Assembly (NCBI GenBank): GCA_041581935.1
Contig: JBFICP010000011.1
Span: forward strand, 1-27,223
DNA length: 27,223 bases
Reading direction: 5' to 3'
Source of the DNA: JAABYT01 sp041581935
GTDB taxonomy: Bacteria; Pseudomonadota; Gammaproteobacteria; HK1
In this document: positions 1 through 7,989 of the stretch, piece by piece
Layout of the letters: each line of letters opens with the position of its first letter
Numbering within the stretch: position 1 is the first letter of the stretch
Program-made: the position numbers and the translations under genes
Notes under the pieces: model-generated
What the model was told of the DNA's origin: nothing
Database searches by the model: none
What the model saw: only the letters and a program-made list of their open reading frames with translations

Positions 1-1
1 G

Positions 2-370
2 ATTCTTCAGCGCTTTGCCGAGGCCGAACGGCGCCGCTGCGAGCAGCAGCTCGCCGAGTGGAAGGAGCAGCTCAAGAAGGCGACCATGATTGTCATCAAG
101 AAACAGGTCGAGAACGCCCGCGAGAAATGGATGCAGAATCAGTCCGCGAGCCAGGCGAAGGTGGCGGCGCAGTTCCAGAAGCTCAAAATGCTCGCCGATA
201 AGGTCGCCAGACAAAAAGCCCAGATTCAAAAGGCGAAGATGGAGCTCGAGCAAAAGCTCGAAGTGGCCGATCGGCTGCACGACGAATTCGATGAGATCCG
301 CAACGTTCTCGACGGACAGATCGGCGCCATCGAGGCGCTCGATGACGGTGACGACTCTCCTAAGTCGTAG
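2..370 (+). CDS. Coiled-coil protein of unknown function, 3' end (5' partial)
   Basis: The frame is open from the first bases of the window, so the true start lies upstream; the internal ATG at 86 is probably not the start. The visible 122 residues are rich in Lys, Glu, Gln and Ala, with few hydrophobic stretches and heptad-like spacing of Leu, Val, Ile and Met, as in a long coiled coil. The tail is acidic (a run of Asp around DDGDD) and ends at the TAG at 368. No catalytic motif, membrane segment or recognisable domain is visible. I do not recognise the family. It could be the C-terminal coil of a larger structural or sensor protein, but the missing 5' part prevents any call. Confidence 0.6.
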   Translation: MLQRFAEAERRRCEQQLAEWKEQLKKATMIVIKKQVENAREKWMQNQSASQAKVAAQFQKLKMLADKVARQKAQIQKAKMELEQKLEVADRLHDEFDEIRNVLDGQIGAIEALDDGDDSPKS

Positions 371-610
371 TCAGCCAGACGATCGCAGCTTGGAACCGGA
401 AATTCGGTCGAAAGAACTGCCCGGGTGCTCTACCCGGTCGATATCTTCGACGGATTGAAAGTTCGCGAATCTCGCAGAAGTACATAAACGTTGCTGATGT
501 TCAATTACTCGCGCCTTGACCTCATCTGCCCTGGATTCCCGCTCCACAACCATCGTGAAATGAGCGTAAGCTAGCAAATCAAGCAATTGACTGCCGATAT
601 CGTCGGACAT
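371..610 (-). CDS. Possible small hypothetical protein (79 aa), doubtful
   Basis: An ATG-initiated reading frame on the minus strand exactly fills the space between the stop of the coiled-coil gene (370) and the start of the cyclase gene (609); the two opposed start codons share the bases CATG. The predicted product begins MSDDIGSQLLDLLAYAHF, has the composition of a soluble protein and no membrane segment. Against it: no convincing ribosome binding site, no family I recognise, and third-position GC that looks lower than in the sure genes. It may simply be an antisense reading of the cyclase leader. Confidence 0.25.
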   Translation of the reverse strand: MSDDIGSQLLDLLAYAHFTMVVERESRADEVKARVIEHQQRLCTSARFANFQSVEDIDRVEHPGSSFDRISGSKLRSSG

Positions 611-2363
611 GACCACGGACCGCTTTCCGCGCAGATTAGCCGCTATCTTGTATGCCGACGTGGCGGGATACTCTCGCGCCACGGGTGATGATGAGGACGC
701 TACCCACCGCACGTTAAGCGGTCATCTCGATGCGATTTCCGAGACCGTGGAGCAAAACGGCGGACGCGTCATGCATTATGCGGGAGACGCGGTCCTCGTG
801 ATGTTCGACGCAGTGCTGAATGCCGTGCGTGCCGCGGTAGAAATGCAGAACGAGGTCGCCGCTCGAAATGCCCCACTGGCCGAAGAACGAAAGCTGCGAT
901 TTCGTATCGGCCTGAATCTCGGCGACGTCATCCACGATCGCGGCGATATTTATGGTGACGGCGTAAACGTCGCCGCCCGGCTGGAAGCGTTGGCTGACCC
1001 TGATGGGATCTGCGTGTCAGAGGCGGTACGCGGCGCGGTGGATAGAAGATTGCCTGTGCGGTTCGAGTACCTGGGCGAGCAGCGGGTAAAGAATATCGCC
1101 GATCCGGTGCGCGCATACCGAGTCTTCTGGGGAGAAAATTACTCCGCGTCCGCCGCCGAGACGAATGTCGAGATTTCCGATGTGCCGTCCATCGCGGTCC
1201 TGCCGATGACGAATATGGGAGGTGATACCGACGACGACATATTCTGCGATGGTATCGCCGAAGACATTATTACGGCACTTTCGAAGATCTCGAAGCTCAA
1301 GGTTGTCGCGCGAAACGCGAGCTTCCAGTATCGAGGCAACACGGTGGATTTGAGCGGGGTCAGTCACGATCTCGGAGTTCGGAATGTGATGCAAGGCAGC
1401 CTGCGGCGATCCGGCTCGCGCTTGAGAATAAATGCGCAGCTCGTCGATACCACCACCGGCATTCCTCTGTGGGCGGAGCGTTACGACCGGGCTTCCGGGG
1501 ACGTCTTTGAAATTCAGGATGAGATCACTCGTGAAATCACAACGGCGTTGAGAGTCGAGCTCAGCGACGGCGAGCAGGCGCGCGTTTGGGCGAGAGGGAC
1601 GAGCAGCCTCGAAGCGTGGGAACTGACGGCGCGGGGTTTGATGCTCATCCAACTTCACCACCGAGAGGATACCGAAAGAGCCCGAGCCCTGGCGGAACGC
1701 GCCGTCTTGTGCGATGAGGAGTACGCCATGGCGCATCTCCTGCTCGGTTGGAGCCACTGGGCGATGTATTTCAACGGCTGGACATCGGAATCACAGCGGG
1801 ACCTGGACAAGGTTCTGGCATGTGTGAACAGAGCCCTGAAGATCGATCCCGAGACACCGGACGCCTATGCGCTGCTCGGATTGCTGCATCTCGAAAATGA
1901 ACAACATACGCTCGCCGTCGCGACGAGTGAACGTGCCACCGAGCTCGCTCCGGGCCACTCATTCCTGTTGGCGGTTCATGCGATGATCCTCAGCCTGTGT
2001 GATGAGCCCGAGCGAGCGCTCCGGAGCATGGAAAAAGCAATCCAACTCTGCCCTATCTACCCAATCTGGTACCTCATGGTCATCGCCCGCTGCCACAAGC
2101 TCATCGGTGAGTACGCACTGGCGGAGTCGGTGCTGAACGACGCGATTCAACGCGACCCGGACCTCTACATCGTACACGTCGCGCTCGCCGGGCTGCACGG
2201 CGAGCTCAATCACGTCGATGAAGCCCGCCGCTACGGCGATCAAGCGCTCAGACTGTTTCCCCGATTCACAATCAGCGCCTGGCAGCGCGGACGTCGGTAC
2301 CGGGATGGCAAGCGGATGAAGCGCGAGACCGACGGCCTGCGTTGCGCCGGTTTGCCGGACTGA
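609..2363 (+). CDS. Class III adenylate/guanylate cyclase with TolB-like domain and TPR repeats
   Basis: The 584-residue product has three parts. Residues about 8-175 form a class III nucleotide cyclase domain: the metal-binding aspartate lies in ILYADVAGYSR (D17), a second in MHYAGDAVLVMF, and the family block DIYGDGVNVAARLE follows. Residues about 195-320 match the TolB-like/FlgO-like domain found behind such cyclases, with the features IAVLPMTNMGG, DGIAEDIITAL and the end block AERYDR. Residues about 330-570 hold TPR-like helices (for example ALKIDPETPDAYALLGLLHL). It should make cAMP (cGMP not excluded) in response to an unknown cue, the TPR part serving protein contacts. No membrane segment is seen, so it is probably cytoplasmic. 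The ATG at 609 gives a complete cyclase domain but has only a weak ribosome binding site. Third-position GC looks somewhat lower than in neighbours, and the gene stands alone, so recent acquisition is possible. Confidence 0.88.
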   Translation: MTTDRFPRRLAAILYADVAGYSRATGDDEDATHRTLSGHLDAISETVEQNGGRVMHYAGDAVLVMFDAVLNAVRAAVEMQNEVAARNAPLAEERKLRFRIGLNLGDVIHDRGDIYGDGVNVAARLEALADPDGICVSEAVRGAVDRRLPVRFEYLGEQRVKNIADPVRAYRVFWGENYSASAAETNVEISDVPSIAVLPMTNMGGDTDDDIFCDGIAEDIITALSKISKLKVVARNASFQYRGNTVDLSGVSHDLGVRNVMQGSLRRSGSRLRINAQLVDTTTGIPLWAERYDRASGDVFEIQDEITREITTALRVELSDGEQARVWARGTSSLEAWELTARGLMLIQLHHREDTERARALAERAVLCDEEYAMAHLLLGWSHWAMYFNGWTSESQRDLDKVLACVNRALKIDPETPDAYALLGLLHLENEQHTLAVATSERATELAPGHSFLLAVHAMILSLCDEPERALRSMEKAIQLCPIYPIWYLMVIARCHKLIGEYALAESVLNDAIQRDPDLYIVHVALAGLHGELNHVDEARRYGDQALRLFPRFTISAWQRGRRYRDGKRMKRETDGLRCAGLPD

Positions 2364-2371
2364 TGGCGGGA

Positions 2372-2386
2372 GCGCCGCACAGGCGC
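2372..2386. terminator. Short GC hairpin between convergent genes, possible terminator
   Basis: GCGCC, a 5-base loop, then GGCGC lies in the 39-base gap between the convergent cyclase and lolA genes. There is no T-run on either side, so an intrinsic terminator is only a weak possibility. Confidence 0.22.
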
Positions 2387-2402
2387 GCCGCAGGACCTTC
2401 AT

Positions 2403-3020
2403 TCAGTTACTGAATACGTCGGCACCTTGCGGCGGCGTGAACCGGAACAGCGCGGGCTCGAGCTCGGGATTGCGCTCGACGCTCTCGAAGCGCAGCCGTG
2501 TGAGCTGCCCGAAGGCGTCCCTGAGCTCCATGATCCGAAGCGTCTCGCCGTCGAAGCCCAGCCGAATACCGGTAAAGCTCACCTGGTCGCCCAACGGGGT
2601 GAGCTCCACCCACGCGTAGCCGTCGGGGCCCTCGACGGCGCGCACCTCGAAGCTGTGCTCCACCGGCTCGTCGGAGCTCAGCAGCATCACCGGCGTGTCG
2701 CCGAGCGCGTCACCGAGCGGCCTCACGGTGACCTGCTCGAGCTCGCTGTCGTAGATCCAGACCTTCTCGCCGTCACCGACGATCTCCTGGGGATAGGGCT
2801 CGGTGTAATCCCAGCGGAAGCGGCCCGGGCGCGCGATGTACACCTTGCCGCTCGTGTCGTCGAGCTGGCGCCCGTCCTCGTCGAATACGCTCTGCCGGAA
2901 ATCCGCACGCAACGAATGCACCTGGTCGAGGAATGCGTGCAGGCGGTCGGGTCCGCTGGCAGCCGAGGCCAACCCCGGGACTGCCAGAGCGGAGACCAGC
3001 ACGAGTGCGATTGCTTTCAC
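2403..3020 (-). CDS. lolA: Outer-membrane lipoprotein carrier protein LolA
   Basis: The product (205 aa) is the periplasmic chaperone that takes lipoproteins from the inner-membrane LolCDE complex to LolB. A Sec signal peptide is visible: K2, a hydrophobic stretch to about residue 18, and an ASA-type cleavage site near residue 20. The mature part shows LolA hallmarks: LRADFRQ, a G-K-V-Y-I-ARPGRFRWDY block, then the P-Q-E-I-V-GDGEKVWIYD strand. I chose the GTG start at 3018-3020 because it begins the signal peptide and has a GAGG motif nine bases upstream; the longer frame extends implausibly through Arg-rich sequence. It lies 64 bases downstream of ftsK in the same direction, the usual ftsK-lolA order, and is probably co-transcribed with it. 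The partner Lol genes are at 16578-18501. Confidence 0.95.
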   Translation of the reverse strand: MKAIALVLVSALAVPGLASAASGPDRLHAFLDQVHSLRADFRQSVFDEDGRQLDDTSGKVYIARPGRFRWDYTEPYPQEIVGDGEKVWIYDSELEQVTVRPLGDALGDTPVMLLSSDEPVEHSFEVRAVEGPDGYAWVELTPLGDQVSFTGIRLGFDGETLRIMELRDAFGQLTRLRFESVERNPELEPALFRFTPPQGADVFSN

Positions 3021-3057
3021 CGGCGATGCCTCATTGGCCCGGCGGTGTGCCGGGTAC

Positions 3058-3073
3058 GATGGCCGAGGCCATC
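3058..3073. repeat. Palindrome between ftsK and lolA
   Basis: GATGGCC, two bases, GGCCATC forms a perfect 7-bp inverted repeat just downstream of the ftsK stop. There is no T-run, so it may be an mRNA hairpin in the ftsK-lolA transcript rather than a terminator. Confidence 0.4.
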
Positions 3074-3084
3074 GGCGCTGCAAT

Positions 3085-5421
3085 CTACCCTGACGGTGGT
3101 GGTGGCGCCAGTACCTCGCGCGCGCCATTGGACTGAAGCGGGCCGACAACGCCGGTCTCTTCCATCTGCTCGAGCATGCGCGCGGCTCGGTTGTAGCCGA
3201 TCTTGAGACGCCGCTGAACGCCCGAGATGGACGCGCGGCGCGTGTCGGTGACGATATGCACCGCCTGGTCGTAGAGCGGATCGCTCTCGGCGTCGGATAT
3301 CTGGCCCGGCAAGGCGTTCGCCGCGAACCCGCCGACGTCTTCACTGGTGCCATCGAGGATGCCCTGCAGATAGGCGGGCTTGCCCTGCTTGCGAAGATGA
3401 TTCACCACCCGGTGCACCTCCTGATCGGACACGAAGGCGCCGTGCACGCGCACCAGATCGGTCGTGCCCGGTCCCAGATACAGCATGTCGCCATGACCGA
3501 GCAGGCTCTCGGCACCCATCTGATCGATGACGGTGCGCGAATCCACCTTTGCAGAGACTTGAAAAGCGATGCGGCTGGGAATATTGGCCTTGATGAGACC
3601 GGTGATGACGTCCACCGACGGGCGCTGGGTGGCGAGGATCAGATGGACACCGGATGCGCGCGCCTTCTGTGCCAAGCGCGCGATGAGCTGCTCGACTTTC
3701 TTGCCGGTGGTCATCATGAGATCGGCGAGCTCGTCGACCACGACGACGATGAGCGGCAAGCGCTCGAGCTCGGGCGCTTCCGGTTCCTGCTCGGTAGGCG
3801 TGAAGAGCGGATCGCGCAGCTTCTCGCCCTTGTCGGCGGCCTCCTTGAGCTTGCGGTTGTAGCCGGCAATGTGGCGCACACCCAACGCGGACATGAGCTG
3901 GTAGCGTCGCTCCATCTCCGCGACGCACCAGCGCAGCGCGCTGGAGGCCTGGGACATGTCGGTCACCACCGGCGCGAGCAGATGTGGAATGCCCTCGTAC
4001 ACCGACAGCTCCAGCATCTTCGGATCGATCAGTATCAGGCGCACATCGCTGGCTTTCGCCTTGTACAGCAGGCTCAGGACCATGGCGTTGATGGCCACCG
4101 ACTTGCCGGAGCCGGTGGTGCCCGCCACCAGAAGATGGGGCATTTGTCCCAGATCCACGACCACCGGCTGGCCGCCGATGTCTTTGCCGAGCGCCAGTGA
4201 CAGTGGCGACGGATCCCGATCGTAGGACGACGATTTGACGATCTCGCTCAGGCACACGAGCTCGCGCTCCTCGTTGGGGATTTCCAGCCCGATGACGGAC
4301 TTGCCCGGAATGACCTCGACGATACGAACGCTCATGGTCGAGAGCGAGCGCGCCAGATCCTTCGCGAGACCGGTGATGCGGCTGGCCTTGACGCCGGGTG
4401 CCGGCTGCAGCTCGAAGCGCGTGATGACGGGCCCCGGATGAACGGCCACCACTTCCACCTCGATACCGAAATCCCGCAGCTTGAGCTCCACCTGGCGGGA
4501 CATCGCTTCGAGGGCGGCGTGAGAAATCGTGTGGCGGGTTCGCGGCGGCTCGTCGAGCAGCCCCAGGGGCGGAAGTCCCGAGGCGTCCGTCGGCAGGTCG
4601 AAAAGAGGCACCTGGCGCTCCTTGTGAAATCGCACGCTGGGCTCCGGCGGTGCCACCACCGGCTCGATGCGCGGCGCGATCCGCTCCTTGGTGCGCGCCT
4701 TGGTGACGTTAACCTTTGCCTCGCGTATCTGGCGCGCGCGCCGCGCCGCGCGGTACTCGGAGAGGCGCCGTCCGCTCGCGAGCAGGCGGCCTGCGAGCCA
4801 CAGGGTCGCGTACCCAGTCGCGTCCATGATGGCGAGCCACGAGAGACCGGTAAACAACGAGAACCCCGACAGGAACAGGGCCAGCAACACCAGCGTGGTC
4901 CCGAGCTCGCCGAGGATGTCGCGGAAATTGTTGCCGACCACGGCGCCGAGAACGCCACCGGCATCGAGCGGCAAGCTGGTGGCAGACGCGTAGTGCAGGC
5001 TCGCCAGTCCGCAGCCGGCGGCGAGCGTCAGCACGAAACCGATAACGCGGGCCGACACGTGAAAGCCGTCGAGCGGATCGCCCTTGCTGACGGTTTGACC
5101 GGCGATGCGTCCGGCGGGCAGCCGGGTAAACGCCCAGCCCGCGTAGCCCACCATGATGGGAAACAGGTAAGCCATGTAGCCGAACAGGTAGAGAAGCACG
5201 TCGGCCAACCACGCGCCCGCCACCCCACCGTGATTGAGGACGTGACCCGCGCGACCGGTGTGCGACCAGCCGGGATCGTCGGGAGAAAAGCTCGTCAGAG
5301 ACAGCAGCAGGAATGCCGCTGTAGCGCTAATCAATATGAACAGGCCCTCGCGGGTGCCCCGCGCAAGGGGCGCGCGCCACGCCATGTGCCATGGGACTTT
5401 CTGTCGGGATGCCTGGGCCAT
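3085..5421 (-). CDS. ftsK: DNA translocase FtsK
   Basis: The 778-residue protein is the septal DNA pump that clears chromosome ends and activates XerCD at dif. Four membrane segments lie at about residues 25-47, 68-98, 126-147 and 173-197. A short linker (about 200-280) leads into the motor: the Walker A box VAGTTGSGKS at about 431-440, and a Walker B run ending VVVVDELADL near 557-567. The C-terminal gamma winged helix, with ISGVQRRLKIGYNRAARM, reads the polar KOPS sequences. The linker is much shorter than in E. coli FtsK (1329 aa) and similar to that of Pseudomonas-type proteins. The protein ends in a Pro-rich tail. The start ATG at 5421 fits the usual N-terminus. trxB diverges from it and lolA follows. 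Confidence 0.97.
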   Translation of the reverse strand: MAQASRQKVPWHMAWRAPLARGTREGLFILISATAAFLLLSLTSFSPDDPGWSHTGRAGHVLNHGGVAGAWLADVLLYLFGYMAYLFPIMVGYAGWAFTRLPAGRIAGQTVSKGDPLDGFHVSARVIGFVLTLAAGCGLASLHYASATSLPLDAGGVLGAVVGNNFRDILGELGTTLVLLALFLSGFSLFTGLSWLAIMDATGYATLWLAGRLLASGRRLSEYRAARRARQIREAKVNVTKARTKERIAPRIEPVVAPPEPSVRFHKERQVPLFDLPTDASGLPPLGLLDEPPRTRHTISHAALEAMSRQVELKLRDFGIEVEVVAVHPGPVITRFELQPAPGVKASRITGLAKDLARSLSTMSVRIVEVIPGKSVIGLEIPNEERELVCLSEIVKSSSYDRDPSPLSLALGKDIGGQPVVVDLGQMPHLLVAGTTGSGKSVAINAMVLSLLYKAKASDVRLILIDPKMLELSVYEGIPHLLAPVVTDMSQASSALRWCVAEMERRYQLMSALGVRHIAGYNRKLKEAADKGEKLRDPLFTPTEQEPEAPELERLPLIVVVVDELADLMMTTGKKVEQLIARLAQKARASGVHLILATQRPSVDVITGLIKANIPSRIAFQVSAKVDSRTVIDQMGAESLLGHGDMLYLGPGTTDLVRVHGAFVSDQEVHRVVNHLRKQGKPAYLQGILDGTSEDVGGFAANALPGQISDAESDPLYDQAVHIVTDTRRASISGVQRRLKIGYNRAARMLEQMEETGVVGPLQSNGAREVLAPPPPSG

Positions 5422-5433
5422 CAGTTAAGCTCG

Positions 5434-5461
5434 TTTATAGATTGATCCGATAACTGTGTAA
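5434..5461 (-). promoter_or_regulatory. Candidate sigma70 promoter for ftsK
   Basis: Read on the minus strand, TTACAC (5456-5461), a 16-base spacer and TATAAA (5434-5439) resemble -35 and -10 boxes in an AT-rich patch. The -10 box ends only 12 bases before the ftsK ATG, so a transcript from it would be nearly leaderless. That makes it either an unusual promoter or a chance match. Confidence 0.4.
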
Positions 5462-5477
5462 TTATTAACGAATATTT

Positions 5478-5494
5478 CCGACTAATCCAGTCGG
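5478..5494. repeat. Inverted repeat in the ftsK-trxB divergent region
   Basis: CCGACT, five bases, AGTCGG forms a 6-bp inverted repeat in the 270-base divergent region. It lies upstream of both genes, so an operator for a dimeric regulator is conceivable. No known box (for example LexA) was recognised. Confidence 0.35.
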
Positions 5495-5691
5495 GTTTTA
5501 AGGCAGAGCCGGCACATTGCTCGATATTTGATTGGCCTCGGGCGCCTGTCCGAGACGCATATTGAAAATTCCCGGCCCTTGCTCCATGTTGTGGCGGGCG
5601 CGCAGCGATGGCGTGCGCGGCCGGATTCCCCTGCCCGGGTCCCGGGACCATCATCGCCGACAAACGAGGCCGAAAACGTGAGCGTTTCTTC

Positions 5692-6651
5692 ATGACCGAT
5701 GTCAAACACTGTCGATTGCTGATTCTGGGCTCGGGACCCGCCGGGTATACGGCGGCCATCTACGCGGCCCGTGCCAACCTGCGGCCGGTGCTGATCACCG
5801 GTCTCGAGGTCGGTGGCCAGATGACGACCACCACGGACGTGGACAACTGGCCCGGTGACGTCAGCGGTCTCCAGGGGCCGGAGCTGATGGAGCGCATGCG
5901 CAAGCACGCCGAGCGATTCGAAACCGAGGTCGTCTTCGACACCATCGAGCAGGCGGATCTGGACACGCGGCCCTTTCGCCTCACCGGCGGGAGCACGACC
6001 TACACCTGCGATGCGCTCATCATCGCAACCGGTGCCTCGGCCCGCTATCTGGGTCTCGATTCCGAGGAGGCGTACAAGGGACGCGGCGTGTCGGCTTGCG
6101 CGACCTGTGACGGATTTTTCTATCGCCAGCAACCGGTGGCCGTGATCGGCGGTGGCAATACCGCCGTCGAGGAAGCGTTGTACCTCTCGAACATTGCCTC
6201 CCACGTGACCGTCGTGCACCGCCGGGACAAATTCCGCGCCGAAAAGATGCTCGCCAGTCAGCTGATCGAGAAGAGTGCCCACGACAATGTGACCATCGCC
6301 TGGGACCATGTGCTCGACGAGGTCCTCGGCGACGCGAGCGGCGTCACCGGCGTGCGCCTGCGCCACGCGGCCAACGGTGCGACCCGGGAGCTCGACGTCA
6401 AGGGCGTATTCATCGCCATCGGCCACACGCCGAACACGCAGCTCTTCGAGGGCCAGCTGGAAATGCAGGGTGGCTATATCCGTGTCCGCAGCGGTCTCGA
6501 TGGCAGTGCCACCGCGACCAGCATCGAAGGCATATTCGCCGCCGGCGACGTCGCCGACCACGTCTATCGCCAGGCGGTCACCTCGGCCGGATCCGGATGC
6601 ATGGCGGCCCTCGACGCGGAAAAGTATCTGGACGCCCTGCAGGCCGGTTGA
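5692..6651 (+). CDS. trxB: Thioredoxin-disulfide reductase
   Basis: The 319-residue flavoenzyme passes electrons from NADPH through FAD and a redox disulfide to thioredoxin in the cytoplasm. An N-terminal FAD-binding GSGPAGYTAAIYAARA (about residues 13-28) is followed by the active site SACATCDGFF, with C136 and C139 in the same positions as in E. coli TrxB. The NADPH fold GGGNTAVEEAL lies near 155-166 and the second FAD motif (GIFAAGDVAD) near the C-terminus. I place the start at the ATG at 5692, which gives the normal family length; the frame extends upstream to 5608 with residues unlike the family. The FemAB-like gene begins six bases after its stop, so the two are probably co-transcribed. 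Confidence 0.96.
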   Translation: MTDVKHCRLLILGSGPAGYTAAIYAARANLRPVLITGLEVGGQMTTTTDVDNWPGDVSGLQGPELMERMRKHAERFETEVVFDTIEQADLDTRPFRLTGGSTTYTCDALIIATGASARYLGLDSEEAYKGRGVSACATCDGFFYRQQPVAVIGGGNTAVEEALYLSNIASHVTVVHRRDKFRAEKMLASQLIEKSAHDNVTIAWDHVLDEVLGDASGVTGVRLRHAANGATRELDVKGVFIAIGHTPNTQLFEGQLEMQGGYIRVRSGLDGSATATSIEGIFAAGDVADHVYRQAVTSAGSGCMAALDAEKYLDALQAG

Positions 6652-6657
6652 TCCCGC

Positions 6658-7902
6658 ATGGCTAACCTTCCGCAATCGGATCCCCGCGACCTCGATAGCG
6701 GCCCCGATAGCGGCCCCGGATCGAGCCCCACGCCCGGCGCCGAGACGCTGCAGGCAACGGTCAGCGAGCGCCTGTCGGAGATTCCGGCGCACGCCTGGAA
6801 TCACCTCGCCGGTGACGAAAATCCGTTTCTGCGCCATGAGTTCCTCACCGCGCTCGAGCGCCACGGCTGTGTCGGAGAGGATTCCGGCTGGTACCCGCGT
6901 CATCTTCTCGTGTACGCCGGCGAGCGCCTGGTGGGCGCCGCCCCCATGTATGTCAAGACGCACTCCTTCGGCGAGTTCGGCTCGGATTGGGCCTGGGCGG
7001 ATGCCTATCAGCGCGCCGGCATCGCCTACTATCCGAAGCTCGTGTGCGCCATTCCCTTCACGCCCGCGACCGGTCCGCGACTGCTGTGTGCCGCCGACGC
7101 CGACAGCGCTCGCGTACGCGCTGCCATTGTTGAGGCGGCGGTAGCGATTGCGCGCAGCGCCCGGGTCGCGTCGCTGCAATGGCTGTTCGCGAGCGCGGAC
7201 GATGCGCGCCTGCTCGCGACCCACGGGCACGCGACCCGCATCGGTTGTCAGTACCACTGGCAAAACCACGGCTACCGCGATTTTCAAGACTATCTCGATC
7301 ATCTGCGCTCGAAGCGCCGCAAGCAGGTGCGCCGCGAAAGGCGCGAAGCCAATGTTTGCGATGTCGAGATTCGCGTCATGATGGGTGCCGACGCCAGCGA
7401 AGCGGACTGGCACGCCTATCACCGTCTCTACAGCGCGACCTACGATCGCAAATGGGGCTATCCGAGCCTGACACCGGGATTCTTCTGCGAGGTCGGGGAA
7501 ACCATGCCGGACTCGGCCATGCTGGTGCTCGCCCACCGCGGGCGGAGCTGCGTCGCCGGGGCACACCTGTTTCGCGGCCGCCACGCGCTCTACGGACGCA
7601 ACTGGGGCTGCAGCGAATACCTACCCTCGCTGCACTTCGAGATGTGCTACTACCGCGGAATCGAATACTGCATCGAGCACGGCCTTTCGGTGTTCGAGGC
7701 GGGTGCTCAGGGCGAGCACAAGATCTGGCGGGGATTTCTGCCCCGAGCGACCCATTCGGCACACTGGTTCCGGGACGCGCAATTCCGCGATGCCATCGAC
7801 GACTTTCTGCGCCGGGAGCGTATCGAGATTCGCCACCATATGGACGTCATGGGCCGGCATCTGCCGTTTCGCATCGAATCGGATGATGAACGGCGCGTCT
7901 GA
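6658..7902 (+). CDS. FemAB-like/GNAT-fold acyltransferase (PF04339, COG3146 type)
   Basis: The 414-residue protein matches the PF04339 family, often annotated as GNAT family N-acetyltransferase or peptidoglycan-type FemAB-like protein. Visible family features include NPFLRHEFLTALE, the segment S-F-GEFGSDWAWADAY, the basic RSKRRKQVRRERR stretch, and a C-terminal block RNWGCSEYLPSLHFEMCYY followed by FEAGAQGEHK. The substrate of the family is not established to my knowledge; transfer of an acyl or aminoacyl group by analogy with FemAB is an inference. No signal peptide or membrane segment is seen. The first 30 residues are low-complexity and include a duplicated DSGP, encoded by a 12-base tandem repeat, so translation might start later. 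It sits between trxB and aat, with aat 87 bases downstream. A link to the aminoacyl-tRNA transferases that follow is suggestive only. Confidence 0.85.
   Translation: MANLPQSDPRDLDSGPDSGPGSSPTPGAETLQATVSERLSEIPAHAWNHLAGDENPFLRHEFLTALERHGCVGEDSGWYPRHLLVYAGERLVGAAPMYVKTHSFGEFGSDWAWADAYQRAGIAYYPKLVCAIPFTPATGPRLLCAADADSARVRAAIVEAAVAIARSARVASLQWLFASADDARLLATHGHATRIGCQYHWQNHGYRDFQDYLDHLRSKRRKQVRRERREANVCDVEIRVMMGADASEADWHAYHRLYSATYDRKWGYPSLTPGFFCEVGETMPDSAMLVLAHRGRSCVAGAHLFRGRHALYGRNWGCSEYLPSLHFEMCYYRGIEYCIEHGLSVFEAGAQGEHKIWRGFLPRATHSAHWFRDAQFRDAIDDFLRRERIEIRHHMDVMGRHLPFRIESDDERRV
6694..6717 (+). repeat. 12-bp tandem repeat (two copies) in the FemAB-like gene
   Basis: GATAGCGGCCCC occurs twice without a gap and encodes the repeated residues D-S-G-P near the N-terminus. 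Slippage here would keep the frame. Confidence 0.8.
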
Positions 7903-7913
7903 AAGGACCGGGG

Positions 7914-7931
7914 GGCACCAATGGAGGTGCC
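7914..7931. terminator. Hairpin between FemAB-like gene and aat, possible weak terminator
   Basis: GGCACC, a 6-base loop, GGTGCC and then TTT on the plus strand lie 12 bases after the stop of the upstream gene. The T-run is only three bases, so partial termination at best. Confidence 0.35.
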
Positions 7932-7989
7932 TTTGCCCTACACTATTGAATGGGCCAGGAGCGCGTTACGTTCCCGGAGGGCCCGCGCG

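Noticed and set aside
2427..3206. Plus-strand open frame across lolA
   Set aside because: Antisense to lolA with signal peptide and family motifs; no supporting feature of its own.
5422..5691. LexA box upstream of ftsK, as in E. coli
   Set aside because: CTGT occurs near 5454 but the matching ACAG at the right spacing is missing.
5482..7584. 700-codon open frame on the minus strand over trxB and the FemAB-like gene
   Set aside because: It is antisense to two well-recognised genes, rich in low-complexity Gly, Arg and Ala, with no family motif; long open antisense frames are expected at high GC.
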